This document shows, piece by piece, positions 49,924-57,520 of a DNA stretch of 64,000 nt. The DNA comes from JAXLYE01 sp046351595 (GTDB taxonomy: Bacteria > Myxococcota_A > Polyangia > Palsa-1104 > JAEUJZ01): assembly GCA_046351595.1 (NCBI GenBank), contig JAXLYE010000008.1:618822-682821 (forward strand), in the 5' to 3' direction. The translations under genes were made by a program, and so were the position numbers. A model generated the notes under the pieces. It had not been told where the DNA came from. It saw only the letters and a program-made list of their open reading frames with translations, and searched no databases. Position 1 is the first letter of the stretch; each line of letters opens with the position of its first letter.

Positions 49924-51504
49924 ATGTCCGACGCCGCCCCCACAAGCTACGACGAGGTGCCCTACCCGAGCGCCGCCTTCCCCGAGACGCACCCGTTCCG
50001 GCTGGCGACGCTGGCGACGCTGTACGGCCTCGACCCGCCGCCGCCGCGCCGCGCCCGCATCCTCGAGCTGGGCTGCGGCAGCGGCGGCAACCTGCTGCCG
50101 CTGGCCGCCGGCCTGCCCGAGGCCGAGTGCACCGGCGTCGATCTGTCGCGCAGCGCCATCGCCGCCGGCACCGCCGCCGCCGCCGAGCTCGGCCTGTCGA
50201 ACCTCACGTTCTACGCCGCCGACCTGCGCGACCTCGACGGCTCGCTCGGACGCTTCGACTACATCGTCGCGCACGGCGTGTACTCCTGGGTCCCGCGCGA
50301 GGTGCAGGAGAAGCTCCTGTGGCTCTGCGGCCACCTGCTCAGCGACGGCGGCGTCGCCTACGTCAGCTACAACGCGCTGCCCGGCAGCGGCGTGCGCCGG
50401 GTGCTGCGCGACATGCTGCGCTTCCACGTCAAGAAGAAGGCCGACCCGCGCGAGCAGGTGGCGCAGGCGCGCGCGCTGGTGCAGTTCTTGGCCGACTCGG
50501 TGCCGCCGCAGGAGGCGCTCTACCGCAGCGAGCTTCTGGCCGAGCGCGAGCGCCTGGACGGGCTGGCCGACGCGGTGCTGTTCCACGACGACCTGTGCGC
50601 CGAGAACGAGGCGCTGTTCCTGCACCAGTTCGTCGCGCGCGCCCGCGCCTACGGGCTCGACTACCTGGGCGACGCCGAGCTCGCGGACATGCACGGCCAC
50701 CGCGTCGCCCGGCCGGCGCTCGACACGCTGGCGGACATCGCCGACCGCGTGGTCTTCGAGCAGTACCTGGACTTCCTCACCGGCCGCGCCTTCCGCCGCA
50801 CGCTCCTGTGCCGCGCCGACGCCGCCCCCGCGGACAGCCCGCTCGTCGCGCGCGTGCCGTCGCTGCTCGTCCTCGGCGCCGCGGCCCCGGATCCTTTGGG
50901 CGCGACCCCGGCCGAGCCGACCGCGGCGCACGCCGAGCGCTTCCGCGGCCGCGACGGCGTCGTCGCCAGCACCGCGGATCCGCTGACCCGCGCCGCGCTG
51001 TGGACGCTGCACCAGGAAGCGCCGCGCGCCCTGCCCTTCGACGCGCTGTATGAAGCGCTGTGCGCGCGCGTGCCGCTCAGCGTGCCGAGCGAGGAGGGCG
51101 TGGCCGAGCTGCTGCTGGCGCTGGCGACGAGCGGACTGGTCGAGCTCTGCGCCGACGCGCTGCCGGTCACGCTGACGCCGGGCGAGCGGCCGCGCGTGAG
51201 CGCGCTGTGCCGGATCCAGGCCGCGCGCGGCGGCGTCGTCACCAGCCAGCGCCACAAGAACGTCGCGCTCGACGACGAGCCGGCCCGCCGCCTGGTCAGC
51301 CTGCTCGACGGCACGCGCGATCGGGCGGCGCTGTGCGCGGCGCTGGCGGGCGTGGTGCCGGGCTCGGGCGGGCCGCCGGGCTCGGGCGGGCTGCGCGACC
51401 CCACGGGCCGCATCGCGCTCGGCGATCCGCCCGTCGATCCGGTGCTGGCCAAGCTCGAGCGGGCGCTCTTGCGCCTCGGCCGCCTCGGCCTGCTCATCGA
51501 GTAG
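49924..51504 (+). CDS. Class I SAM methyltransferase with methyltransferase regulatory domain (PKMT-like)
   Basis: A 526-aa protein. The SAM domain has ILELGCGSGGNLLPLAAGLP (motif I) near residue 47, TGVDLSRSAIAAGTAAA and FDYIVAHGVYSWVP (motif IV) near 115. The Y-S-W-V-P signature and the following LLWLCGHLLSDGGVAYVSYN are characteristic of the PKMT/regulatory-domain family, in which rickettsial members methylate lysines of outer-membrane proteins. A long regulatory middle and C-terminal winged-helix-like region follows (residues ~220-520). It is followed 9 bp later by a second methyltransferase gene. Substrate unknown. Confidence 0.88.
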   Translation: MSDAAPTSYDEVPYPSAAFPETHPFRLATLATLYGLDPPPPRRARILELGCGSGGNLLPLAAGLPEAECTGVDLSRSAIAAGTAAAAELGLSNLTFYAADLRDLDGSLGRFDYIVAHGVYSWVPREVQEKLLWLCGHLLSDGGVAYVSYNALPGSGVRRVLRDMLRFHVKKKADPREQVAQARALVQFLADSVPPQEALYRSELLAERERLDGLADAVLFHDDLCAENEALFLHQFVARARAYGLDYLGDAELADMHGHRVARPALDTLADIADRVVFEQYLDFLTGRAFRRTLLCRADAAPADSPLVARVPSLLVLGAAAPDPLGATPAEPTAAHAERFRGRDGVVASTADPLTRAALWTLHQEAPRALPFDALYEALCARVPLSVPSEEGVAELLLALATSGLVELCADALPVTLTPGERPRVSALCRIQAARGGVVTSQRHKNVALDDEPARRLVSLLDGTRDRAALCAALAGVVPGSGGPPGSGGLRDPTGRIALGDPPVDPVLAKLERALLRLGRLGLLIE

Positions 51505-51513
51505 CGAGCAGCC

Positions 51514-52407
51514 ATGGCCCGCAAACCCCCTCCGCCAGGAGCCGCGCCGCACGCTGCTGCCGCGGATGCGGTCGACGCGTACTGGGCCCGCACCGGGCTC
51601 GACGTCGGCGACCCGGCCGAGGCGCGCCGGCTGGCGGACCTGCGCGCGCTCGCCGCCCGCTGCCTGGCGGCAAGGCCCGTCGGCGCGCGCGTCCTCGACG
51701 TCGGCTGCGGCGACGGGACGCTGCTGCGCTCGCTCTCGGCGCTGGACCCGCCGCCGGCGCTGCGCGTCGGCATCGACCGCTCGCACAGCGGCCTGTTGCA
51801 GCTCGTGCGGACTCCGCCGGCACCGGGCCCGGCTCCGCGAACGGCGCGCACCGCGGGCGTGCGCGGCGACACCACGGCCCTGCCCTTTGCCGACGCGTCG
51901 TTCGATCTGGTGCTGTGCTGCGACGTGCTCGAGCACCTGCCCGACGAGGCGGCGGCGCGCACGGTCGCCGAGCTGGGGCGGGTCGCGGCGCGCCATGTCG
52001 TGCTCAACGTGCCGTTCGCCGAGGATCTGGGCTGGTCGATGCTGACCTGCTCGAGCTGCGGGCTGCGCTACCACCGCGATCACCACCTGCGGCGGTACCT
52101 GGCCGCGGATCTGTTGGCGCTCGGGCGCGCCCAGCTGCCGGGGTTCGTGCTGCGGGCGCTGCGGACCTCGGGCGGGCGGGTGCGGCGGGTGGTGCCGCTG
52201 CCGCTCTTGGTGGGAGCGGGGCTGCAGCTGGGGCATGACCTGGCGACGGTGTGTCCGGGGTGCGGGGAGAGGCCGGCGCCGCTCTCCGCGGTGCGCCGGG
52301 CGGCGCGGGGCGGGTTCTCGTGGGTGCACAGCGCGGTGACCTGGGGGGTGCGGGGGCTGGTCACCCGGGACACCGAGCTGGTGGGGCTGTGGGAGAGGGC
52401 GCGGTAG
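51514..52407 (+). CDS. SAM methyltransferase with zinc-ribbon-like cysteines
   Basis: A 297-aa class I methyltransferase. Motif I is RVLDVGCGDGTLLRSLSALD near residue 60, and motif IV is FDLVLCCDVLEHLPDEAA near 130. The C-terminal half contains CSSCGLRYHRDHH and later CPGCGERP, two CxxC pairs that could bind one zinc. It is the second gene of a two-methyltransferase unit. It overlaps or is followed immediately by a candidate small repeat protein (52389-52817). Confidence 0.87.
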   Translation: MARKPPPPGAAPHAAAADAVDAYWARTGLDVGDPAEARRLADLRALAARCLAARPVGARVLDVGCGDGTLLRSLSALDPPPALRVGIDRSHSGLLQLVRTPPAPGPAPRTARTAGVRGDTTALPFADASFDLVLCCDVLEHLPDEAAARTVAELGRVAARHVVLNVPFAEDLGWSMLTCSSCGLRYHRDHHLRRYLAADLLALGRAQLPGFVLRALRTSGGRVRRVVPLPLLVGAGLQLGHDLATVCPGCGERPAPLSAVRRAARGGFSWVHSAVTWGVRGLVTRDTELVGLWERAR

Positions 52408-52817
52408 CCGCGCCCAGCAAGGAGCCCGCTGGAGCGGCTCCATCTCCTCCTTCGGCCCTTTCGACACCCGCTGGAGCCGCTCCGTCACCTCCTTCGGCCC
52501 TTTCGACACCCGCTGGAGCCGCTCCATCGCCTCCTTCGGCCCTTTCGACACCCGCTGGAGCGGCTCCATCGCCCCCTTCGGCTCTTTCGACACCCGCTGG
52601 AGCGGCTCCATCGCCTCCTTCGGCCCTTTCGACACCCGCTGGAGCCGCTCCGTCACCTCCTTCGGCTCTTTCGACACCCGCTGGAGCGGCTCCATCGCCT
52701 CCTTCGGCCCTTTCGACACCCGCTGGAGCGGCTCCATCGCCCCCTTCGGCCCTTTCGACACCCGCTGGAGCTGATTTTGGTTCGACCAATCTAGATTTGC
52801 TGCAGGGGTGTCACTGA
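52389..52817 (+). CDS. Candidate Pro/Ala/Ser-repeat small protein (14-residue repeats)
   Basis: A possible 142-aa protein starting at GTG 52389, overlapping the end of the zinc-ribbon methyltransferase gene. It has a short leader (VGEGAVAAPSKE), eight tandem copies of PAGAAPSPPSALST, then a unique tail, PAGADFGSTNLDLLQGCH. The basis for calling it coding is that the eight 42-bp units differ at five positions, and in this frame all five are third codon positions and all changes are silent (Ala, Pro, Ser, Pro, Ala codons). In the opposite-strand frame the same differences would change amino acids. No strong ribosome-binding site is seen, so translation may be coupled to the gene before it. The family is unknown. 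Confidence 0.45.
   Translation: MGEGAVAAPSKEPAGAAPSPPSALSTPAGAAPSPPSALSTPAGAAPSPPSALSTPAGAAPSPPSALSTPAGAAPSPPSALSTPAGAAPSPPSALSTPAGAAPSPPSALSTPAGAAPSPPSALSTPAGADFGSTNLDLLQGCH
52425..52772. repeat. 42-bp tandem repeat, eight full copies plus a 12-bp partial
   Basis: Units start at 52425, 52467, 52509, 52551, 52593, 52635, 52677 and 52719, each beginning CCCGCTGGAGC. The ninth is cut after CCCGCTGGAGCT at 52761-52772. Variation is confined to five of the 42 positions. See the protein candidate at 52389-52817. 52818-52929 shows no further gene. Confidence 0.97.
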
Positions 52818-52929
52818 ATCGTCGCGACTTGGGGTCGGGGGGCTCGCTAAGATGGTGGAGCGAACCTGTCCGCATCCGGTGCCGGGCTGGCCCGGGTGAC
52901 ACGGCGGTGTGCATGGCGAGGAGGGACTG

Positions 52930-54483
52930 ATGCCGTGCCTGCGAGCTTGGCCTTGCGCTGCTTGGGTCGGGGCCTGTGTCGCCGGCCTGCTCCTCTTGCC
53001 TCTGTCGGGCTGCCCGGGTGAGGGCAGCTCCAGCGGGGATGTGCCGGACGCCGCGGCGACCGACGACGGCGGCGGCATGCCCGTGCCCGACGCGGGCGCC
53101 AGCCGGCCGGTGGTGACGCCGGGGGCCGCGGATCGGATGCTTTTGCGCGGCACGCTGCTGCTGCCGGGCGGGCCGCTGTTCGGCGAGCTGCTCATCGAGG
53201 GCACGCGCATCGGCTGCGTGGCGGCCTCGTGCTCGGAGCAGCCGGCGGCGCAGGGCGCGACGGTGGTGCAGACCGCGGGCGTCGTCGCGCCGGGGCTCAT
53301 CGACGCGCACAACCACGGGCTGTTCAATCTCTTCGACGAGGGCGACTGGAACCCCGGCCGCTTCTACCAGAACCACAACTCGTGGACGACGGACACCCGC
53401 TACAAGCAGGTCGTCGACGCCAAGCAGTACCTGAACAGCGAGGGCGGCTCGCCGGTGGATCTGCGCTGCGAGATCGACAAGTACGCGGAGCTCAAGGGTC
53501 TGGCCGCCGGCACCACGTCGTTCCTCTTGGCGCCCGGCGCCGTGACGCTGGCCTGCTACCAGTCGCTGGCCCGCACCATCGACACGGCGCAGAACGACCT
53601 GGGCCAGGATCTGTTGCGCACCTCGATCTCGGTGCCGAACGAGACCACGGCGATGTCGATCTGCTCGTCGTTCACCGCGGGCACGACCAACGCCTACGTG
53701 ATCCACGTCGGCGAGGGCATCGACCAGACGGCGCGCAACGAGTTCGCGACGCTGGAGAGCCGCGCCGGCGGCTGCCTGCTGGCGCCGCAGACGGCGATCG
53801 TGCACGGCACCGCCTTCGGCTCGCCGGAGTTCATGAAGATGGGGGCCACGGGCATGAAGCTCGTCTGGTCGCCCAAGTCGAACCTGTTCCTTTACAACGA
53901 CACGACGCGCATCGACCTGGCGATTGCCGCGGGCGTGCAGACCCTCGCGCTGGCGCCGGACTGGTCGCTGGGCGGCAGCGTCAACCTGCTCGACGAGCTG
54001 CGCGTTGCGCACGGGCTGGGCCAGACGCGCTTTGCCGGCCTCTTGCCGCCGCGGCGGCTGTTCGAGATGGTGACGATCGAGCCGGCGCGGGTGCTGGGCG
54101 TCGACAAGCTGGTCGGCTCGCTCGAGGTGGGCAAGCGCGCGGACGTGGTCCTCCTGAGCGGCGACGCGGGCCAGCCGTACGAGGCGCTGATAAAGGCCCG
54201 GCCGTCGACGATCGACCTGGTGATGGTCGACGGGCGGGTGCTGTACGGGGCGCCGGATCTGCGGGCGGCTGCCCCGGCGGCGCCGGCGTGCGACGAGGTC
54301 GAGATCTGCGGCGCGGCGCGCTTCGTCTGCGTCGCCGAGGCCAGCACCGCGAACAAGCTGAACCAGACCTTCGGCGACATCAAGGGCGCCATCGTCTCGG
54401 GGCTGGAGAGCTACGACGCGATGGTGGCGACGCTGGGCATCGCGCCGTTCTCGCCGCTGGCGCCGCTTGCGAAGTGTCAGTGA
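52930..54483 (+). CDS. Amidohydrolase-family lipoprotein
   Basis: A 517-aa exported protein with GAGGAGGGACTG before the ATG, lipobox LLLLPLSGC and a Gly/Asp/Ala linker to ~residue 65. The amidohydrolase TIM barrel follows: metal-binding DAHNHG near 125, IVHGTAFGSPEF near 285, ALAPDWSLGGSVNLLDELR near 340 and LGVDKLVGSLEVGKRADVVLL near 395. It looks like an imidazolonepropionase/TRZ-type hydrolase relocated to the cell envelope. The HxH metal motif is the DAHNH form. The C-terminal ~70 residues include two cysteines (ACDEVEICGAARFVC). The reaction is unknown. It leads into a lipoprotein gene 66 bp downstream. Confidence 0.88.
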   Translation: MPCLRAWPCAAWVGACVAGLLLLPLSGCPGEGSSSGDVPDAAATDDGGGMPVPDAGASRPVVTPGAADRMLLRGTLLLPGGPLFGELLIEGTRIGCVAASCSEQPAAQGATVVQTAGVVAPGLIDAHNHGLFNLFDEGDWNPGRFYQNHNSWTTDTRYKQVVDAKQYLNSEGGSPVDLRCEIDKYAELKGLAAGTTSFLLAPGAVTLACYQSLARTIDTAQNDLGQDLLRTSISVPNETTAMSICSSFTAGTTNAYVIHVGEGIDQTARNEFATLESRAGGCLLAPQTAIVHGTAFGSPEFMKMGATGMKLVWSPKSNLFLYNDTTRIDLAIAAGVQTLALAPDWSLGGSVNLLDELRVAHGLGQTRFAGLLPPRRLFEMVTIEPARVLGVDKLVGSLEVGKRADVVLLSGDAGQPYEALIKARPSTIDLVMVDGRVLYGAPDLRAAAPAAPACDEVEICGAARFVCVAEASTANKLNQTFGDIKGAIVSGLESYDAMVATLGIAPFSPLAPLAKCQ

Positions 54484-54549
54484 CCGAACCGGCGGCGGCG
54501 CGGGCCCGCACGGCCGGCGCGGTCGCTGCTTATTCCTGAGGGAGGAACG

Positions 54550-55746
54550 ATGAAGACCAAGCTTTCAGTCCGGCTGCTGGCCGGGCTGCTCGTGATCACC
54601 GCGGCCGCGTGCCGCGACACCCCGACCGGCACCGGGCCGGCGGACCTCGGCGACACCGCGGACGCGGCGGTGAGCAGCGACGATCTCGCCGGCTCGACGA
54701 CGGATCTGGCGGCCGCGGATCTGGCGGGCGCGAGCCCGGACATGGTGCCGGCGGCGGACCCCACCGAGTTCCTGGTCGTGCGCGTCGGCGACGGCGCCGC
54801 GATGCTGAGCTCCGACGCGACGCCGGTGTTCGTCGAGCGGCGCAAGATCGCCGACGGCGCGATGGTCGGCACCCCGATCGCGCTGCCCACCGCGGTCAAC
54901 GGCACCTCACGCCGGCTGACGCTCTCGGGCACCGCGCTCTCCGAGGGCGCGCTCAGCCGCTCGGCCAACGGCGCCTACGCGCTGCTCGCCGGCTACGACG
55001 CCACCGTCGGCATCCCCAACATCTCCGCGACGAGCCCGACCACCTACAACCGCGTCATCGGCCGCATCGCCGCCAACAACAGCGTCGACACCACGACCGC
55101 CTTCGACGGGCTCGGCACCGGCTCGATCCGCGGCGCCGCCAGCACCGACGGCAAGGCGCTGTGGGCGAGCGGCACCAACGGCATCGTCTACACCACGTTC
55201 GGCAGCACCGCGGCGCCGACGACCCTGGCCGGCACCAACGCGCGCGTCCTCGGCCTCTTTAGCGGCCAGCTCTACGCGAGCAGCGGCAGCGCCAACGTCA
55301 CCGGCGTCAACACCGTCGGCAACGGCGCGCCGACCGCGGCCGGCGCGACGGTGACGCTCCTGCCCGGCTTCTCGGCACAGAGCAACCTGTCGCCCTACGG
55401 CTTCATCGCCTTCGACCGCGACGCCACGCCCGGCATCGACACGCTGTACGTGGCCGACGACCGCACCACCGGCGGCGGCCTGCAGCGCTGGCGGCTGGTC
55501 GGCACCACCTGGACGCTCGACGGCTCGTTCGTGGAGTCCGCCGGCAGCGGCGCGCGCGCGGTCACCGGCTACGTCAGCGGCAGCAGCGTGGTCCTGCTCG
55601 TCGTAGTCCCCGAGGCCGGGCTCAAGACCGCGCGCATCGTCTCGTTCGTCGACACCGGCCAGAACCCCTCGACCGCCACCGCCAAGCTGCTCGCCACGGC
55701 CAACGCCAACACCGTCTACCGCGGCCTCTGCCTCGCGCCGCAGTAG
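54550..55746 (+). CDS. Lipoprotein with propeller-like repeats
   Basis: A 398-aa lipoprotein with GGGAGGAACG before the ATG and lipobox LLVITAAAC. An Asp/Ala-rich linker is followed by a beta-rich body. Motifs such as SANGAYALLAGYDATVGIPN, TDGKALWASGTNGIVYTTFG and RDATPGIDTLYVADDRTTGG suggest blades of a beta-propeller of the kind seen in delta-60-repeat or SMP-30-like proteins. No catalytic motif is seen. It follows the amidohydrolase gene and may be in one transcript. Function unknown. Confidence 0.75.
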   Translation: MKTKLSVRLLAGLLVITAAACRDTPTGTGPADLGDTADAAVSSDDLAGSTTDLAAADLAGASPDMVPAADPTEFLVVRVGDGAAMLSSDATPVFVERRKIADGAMVGTPIALPTAVNGTSRRLTLSGTALSEGALSRSANGAYALLAGYDATVGIPNISATSPTTYNRVIGRIAANNSVDTTTAFDGLGTGSIRGAASTDGKALWASGTNGIVYTTFGSTAAPTTLAGTNARVLGLFSGQLYASSGSANVTGVNTVGNGAPTAAGATVTLLPGFSAQSNLSPYGFIAFDRDATPGIDTLYVADDRTTGGGLQRWRLVGTTWTLDGSFVESAGSGARAVTGYVSGSSVVLLVVVPEAGLKTARIVSFVDTGQNPSTATAKLLATANANTVYRGLCLAPQ

Positions 55747-55838
55747 CGGCTGAGCGCGCGCCCCGGGAAACGGCAAGCGGCAACCGGCGCCCTGCGCCCT
55801 GGGCCCCGGGGCCTGTGAGCGCGTGGTAGAGTTCCTGC

Positions 55839-56681
55839 GTGCGCTCCCGTCTGATCGTGCTCGGCCTGGGCCTTGTGGCGCTCGCTGGCTGCCCAAAGCC
55901 CATGGCCCTCAGGACCTACCCTCCCCCGTCGGCGACCGAGCTCTTCGAGCACGTGCAGCGCGAAAAGGGCGCGCTCAGCGCCGTGCGGGCCCGCGCCAAG
56001 GCCGACCTGTCCGACGACAGCGGCGGCCGCGTGAAGATCGACCTGGGCCTCCTGGTCAAGCGCCCGGATCGGCTGCGTGTCGCCGGCGAGAACGCGCTGG
56101 CGGGGCCGCTGATGACGCTGGCCACCGACGGCAAGAACTACCAGCTCATCGACCTGCGCAACGGCCGCTTCTCGGCGGGTGAGGTCAACCCGTGCAGCAT
56201 GTCGCGGCTGCTGCGGGTGACGATGCCGCCGACGGCCGCGGTCGATGTGCTGCTCGGCGGCGCGCCGCTGCTCGCTGGCGAGCCGTCGCCCGAGGTCGGC
56301 TGGGACGGCCGCGACGGCGGCCTCGAGGTGCTGACGCTGCGCGACGGCACGGGCCGCAGCGAGATCCTGAAGCTGCAGGCCGCGGGCAAGACCTGGGACC
56401 TGCGCCAGGCCGAGGGGCTGGATCCGTCGGGGCGCGTGGTCTGGCGGGTCCGCCACGAGGGCCACGCCGAGGTGCCGCTGGTCGAAGGCCAGCCGGCCAC
56501 GGTGCGGCTGCCCAAGGTCACGCACATCGAGGATCTGGCGCACAAGTCCTACGTGCGGCTGCGCTGGCGCGAGCGCGAGCTCAACCCGGAGCTGGAGCCG
56601 GAGCTGTTCCGCCTCGAGCAGCCGCCCGGCGTGCCGGTCGAGCCGGATCTGTGCGGCGGCGGGGCGTCGCTGACCCCATGA
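55839..56681 (+). CDS. LolB/LolA-like (DUF4292-type) lipoprotein
   Basis: A 280-aa lipoprotein with a GTG start at 55839 and lipobox LVALAGC. The body has the features of LolA/LolB-fold proteins that carry hydrophobic ligands in the periplasm: KADLSDDSGGRVKIDLGLLV, KRPDRLRVAGENALAGPLMT, LATDGKNYQLIDLRNGRFSA. It resembles the DUF4292 group of outer-membrane-lipoprotein-like factors in Myxococcota and Bacteroidetes. Its stop codon overlaps the ATG of the Nudix gene (ATGA), so the two are translationally coupled. Confidence 0.72.
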   Translation: MRSRLIVLGLGLVALAGCPKPMALRTYPPPSATELFEHVQREKGALSAVRARAKADLSDDSGGRVKIDLGLLVKRPDRLRVAGENALAGPLMTLATDGKNYQLIDLRNGRFSAGEVNPCSMSRLLRVTMPPTAAVDVLLGGAPLLAGEPSPEVGWDGRDGGLEVLTLRDGTGRSEILKLQAAGKTWDLRQAEGLDPSGRVVWRVRHEGHAEVPLVEGQPATVRLPKVTHIEDLAHKSYVRLRWRERELNPELEPELFRLEQPPGVPVEPDLCGGGASLTP

Positions 56682-57325
56682 GCGAAAGGGACGACGCGCC
56701 GGCGCTGTGGCGCGGGCTCGATCTCGGCGCGCTGCGCAGGAAGCTCGCGCAGCGGCCGCGGCGCAGCGTCCGTCTCGAGGGCTACCGCGAGTCCGCGGTG
56801 CTGGTGCCGCTTTTGGTGCCGGCCGACGAGGGCGAGGCGGCGCGCACCGCGGAGCTCCTGTACACGGTGCGCCAGCCGACGCTGCCGACGCACGCCGGCC
56901 AGATCGCGTTCCCCGGCGGCAAGCGCGATCCCGAGGACACCTCGGCGCACGACACGGCGCTGCGCGAGGCGAGCGAGGAGGTCGGAATCCCCGGCGACGC
57001 GGTCTCGGTGCTCGGCCTGCTCGACGACATCGCGACGCCGCTGGGGTTCGTCATCACGCCGGTGGTCGGGGCCGTGCGCTGGCCGCTCGAGCTCTTGCCC
57101 AGCCAGGCCGAGGTCGCCGAGGTCTTCACCGTGCCGCTGCCGTCGCTGCCGACGGTGTACCGCAACGGCGGCGAGGCGGTGTGGCGCGGCTACCACTACA
57201 CGATGCACGAGTTCCACGTCGAGACGCGGCGCATCTGGGGGGCGACGGCGGCCATCACCATGCAGCTGCTCGACCTGCTCGATCTGGTGCACCTGCCGCC
57301 GCGCGACCCCGACGCGCTGCGCTAG
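56678..57325 (+). CDS. Nudix hydrolase, CoA pyrophosphatase (NudL-like)
   Basis: A 215-aa Nudix protein. The segment TLPTHAGQIAFPGGKRDPED with TALREASEEVGI is the Nudix box preceded by the CoA-pyrophosphatase signature (QIAFPGGK...D.ED). VFTVPLPSLPTVYRNGG is also typical of NudL/CoAse proteins. It hydrolyses CoA or acyl-CoA to phosphopantetheine and 3',5'-ADP. It overlaps the LolA-like gene by 4 bp. It ends just before a 27-bp tandem repeat that belongs to the convergent kinase gene. Confidence 0.9.
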   Translation: MSERDDAPALWRGLDLGALRRKLAQRPRRSVRLEGYRESAVLVPLLVPADEGEAARTAELLYTVRQPTLPTHAGQIAFPGGKRDPEDTSAHDTALREASEEVGIPGDAVSVLGLLDDIATPLGFVITPVVGAVRWPLELLPSQAEVAEVFTVPLPSLPTVYRNGGEAVWRGYHYTMHEFHVETRRIWGATAAITMQLLDLLDLVHLPPRDPDALR

Positions 57326-57360
57326 CCGCGACCCGCTCCTTGCTCGGTGGCGGCCGCCTC

Positions 57361-57520
57361 CTACTTCTTGCCCGGCGGCGGCCGTCTCTACTTCTTGCCC
57401 GGCGGCGGCCGTCTCTACTTCTTGCCCGGCGGCGGCCGTCTCTACTTCTTGCTCGGCGGCGGCCGTCTCTACTTCTTGCTCGGCGGCGGCCGTCTCTACT
57501 TCTTGCTCGGCGGCGGCCGA
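57361..57520. repeat. 27-bp tandem repeat: duplicated 3' ends of the kinase gene
   Basis: Five full 27-bp units (from 57361, 57388, 57415, 57442, 57469) precede the kinase's own terminal copy at 57496-57520. On the minus strand each unit encodes Arg-Pro-Pro-Pro-(Ser/Gly)-Lys-Lys-stop, so every unit carries an in-phase TAG. Three units have the Gly codon and two have the Ser codon of the real gene end. Confidence 0.97.

Noticed and set aside
52425..52772. CRISPR array
   Set aside because: The 42-bp units follow each other with no spacers, differ only at five positions, and no cas genes are present.
48346..54012. 1,888-aa minus-strand open frame spanning several genes
   Set aside because: Antisense to the acylase, methyltransferase and amidohydrolase genes, with no domain signal. 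The repeat part is better explained by the plus-strand frame with silent variation.
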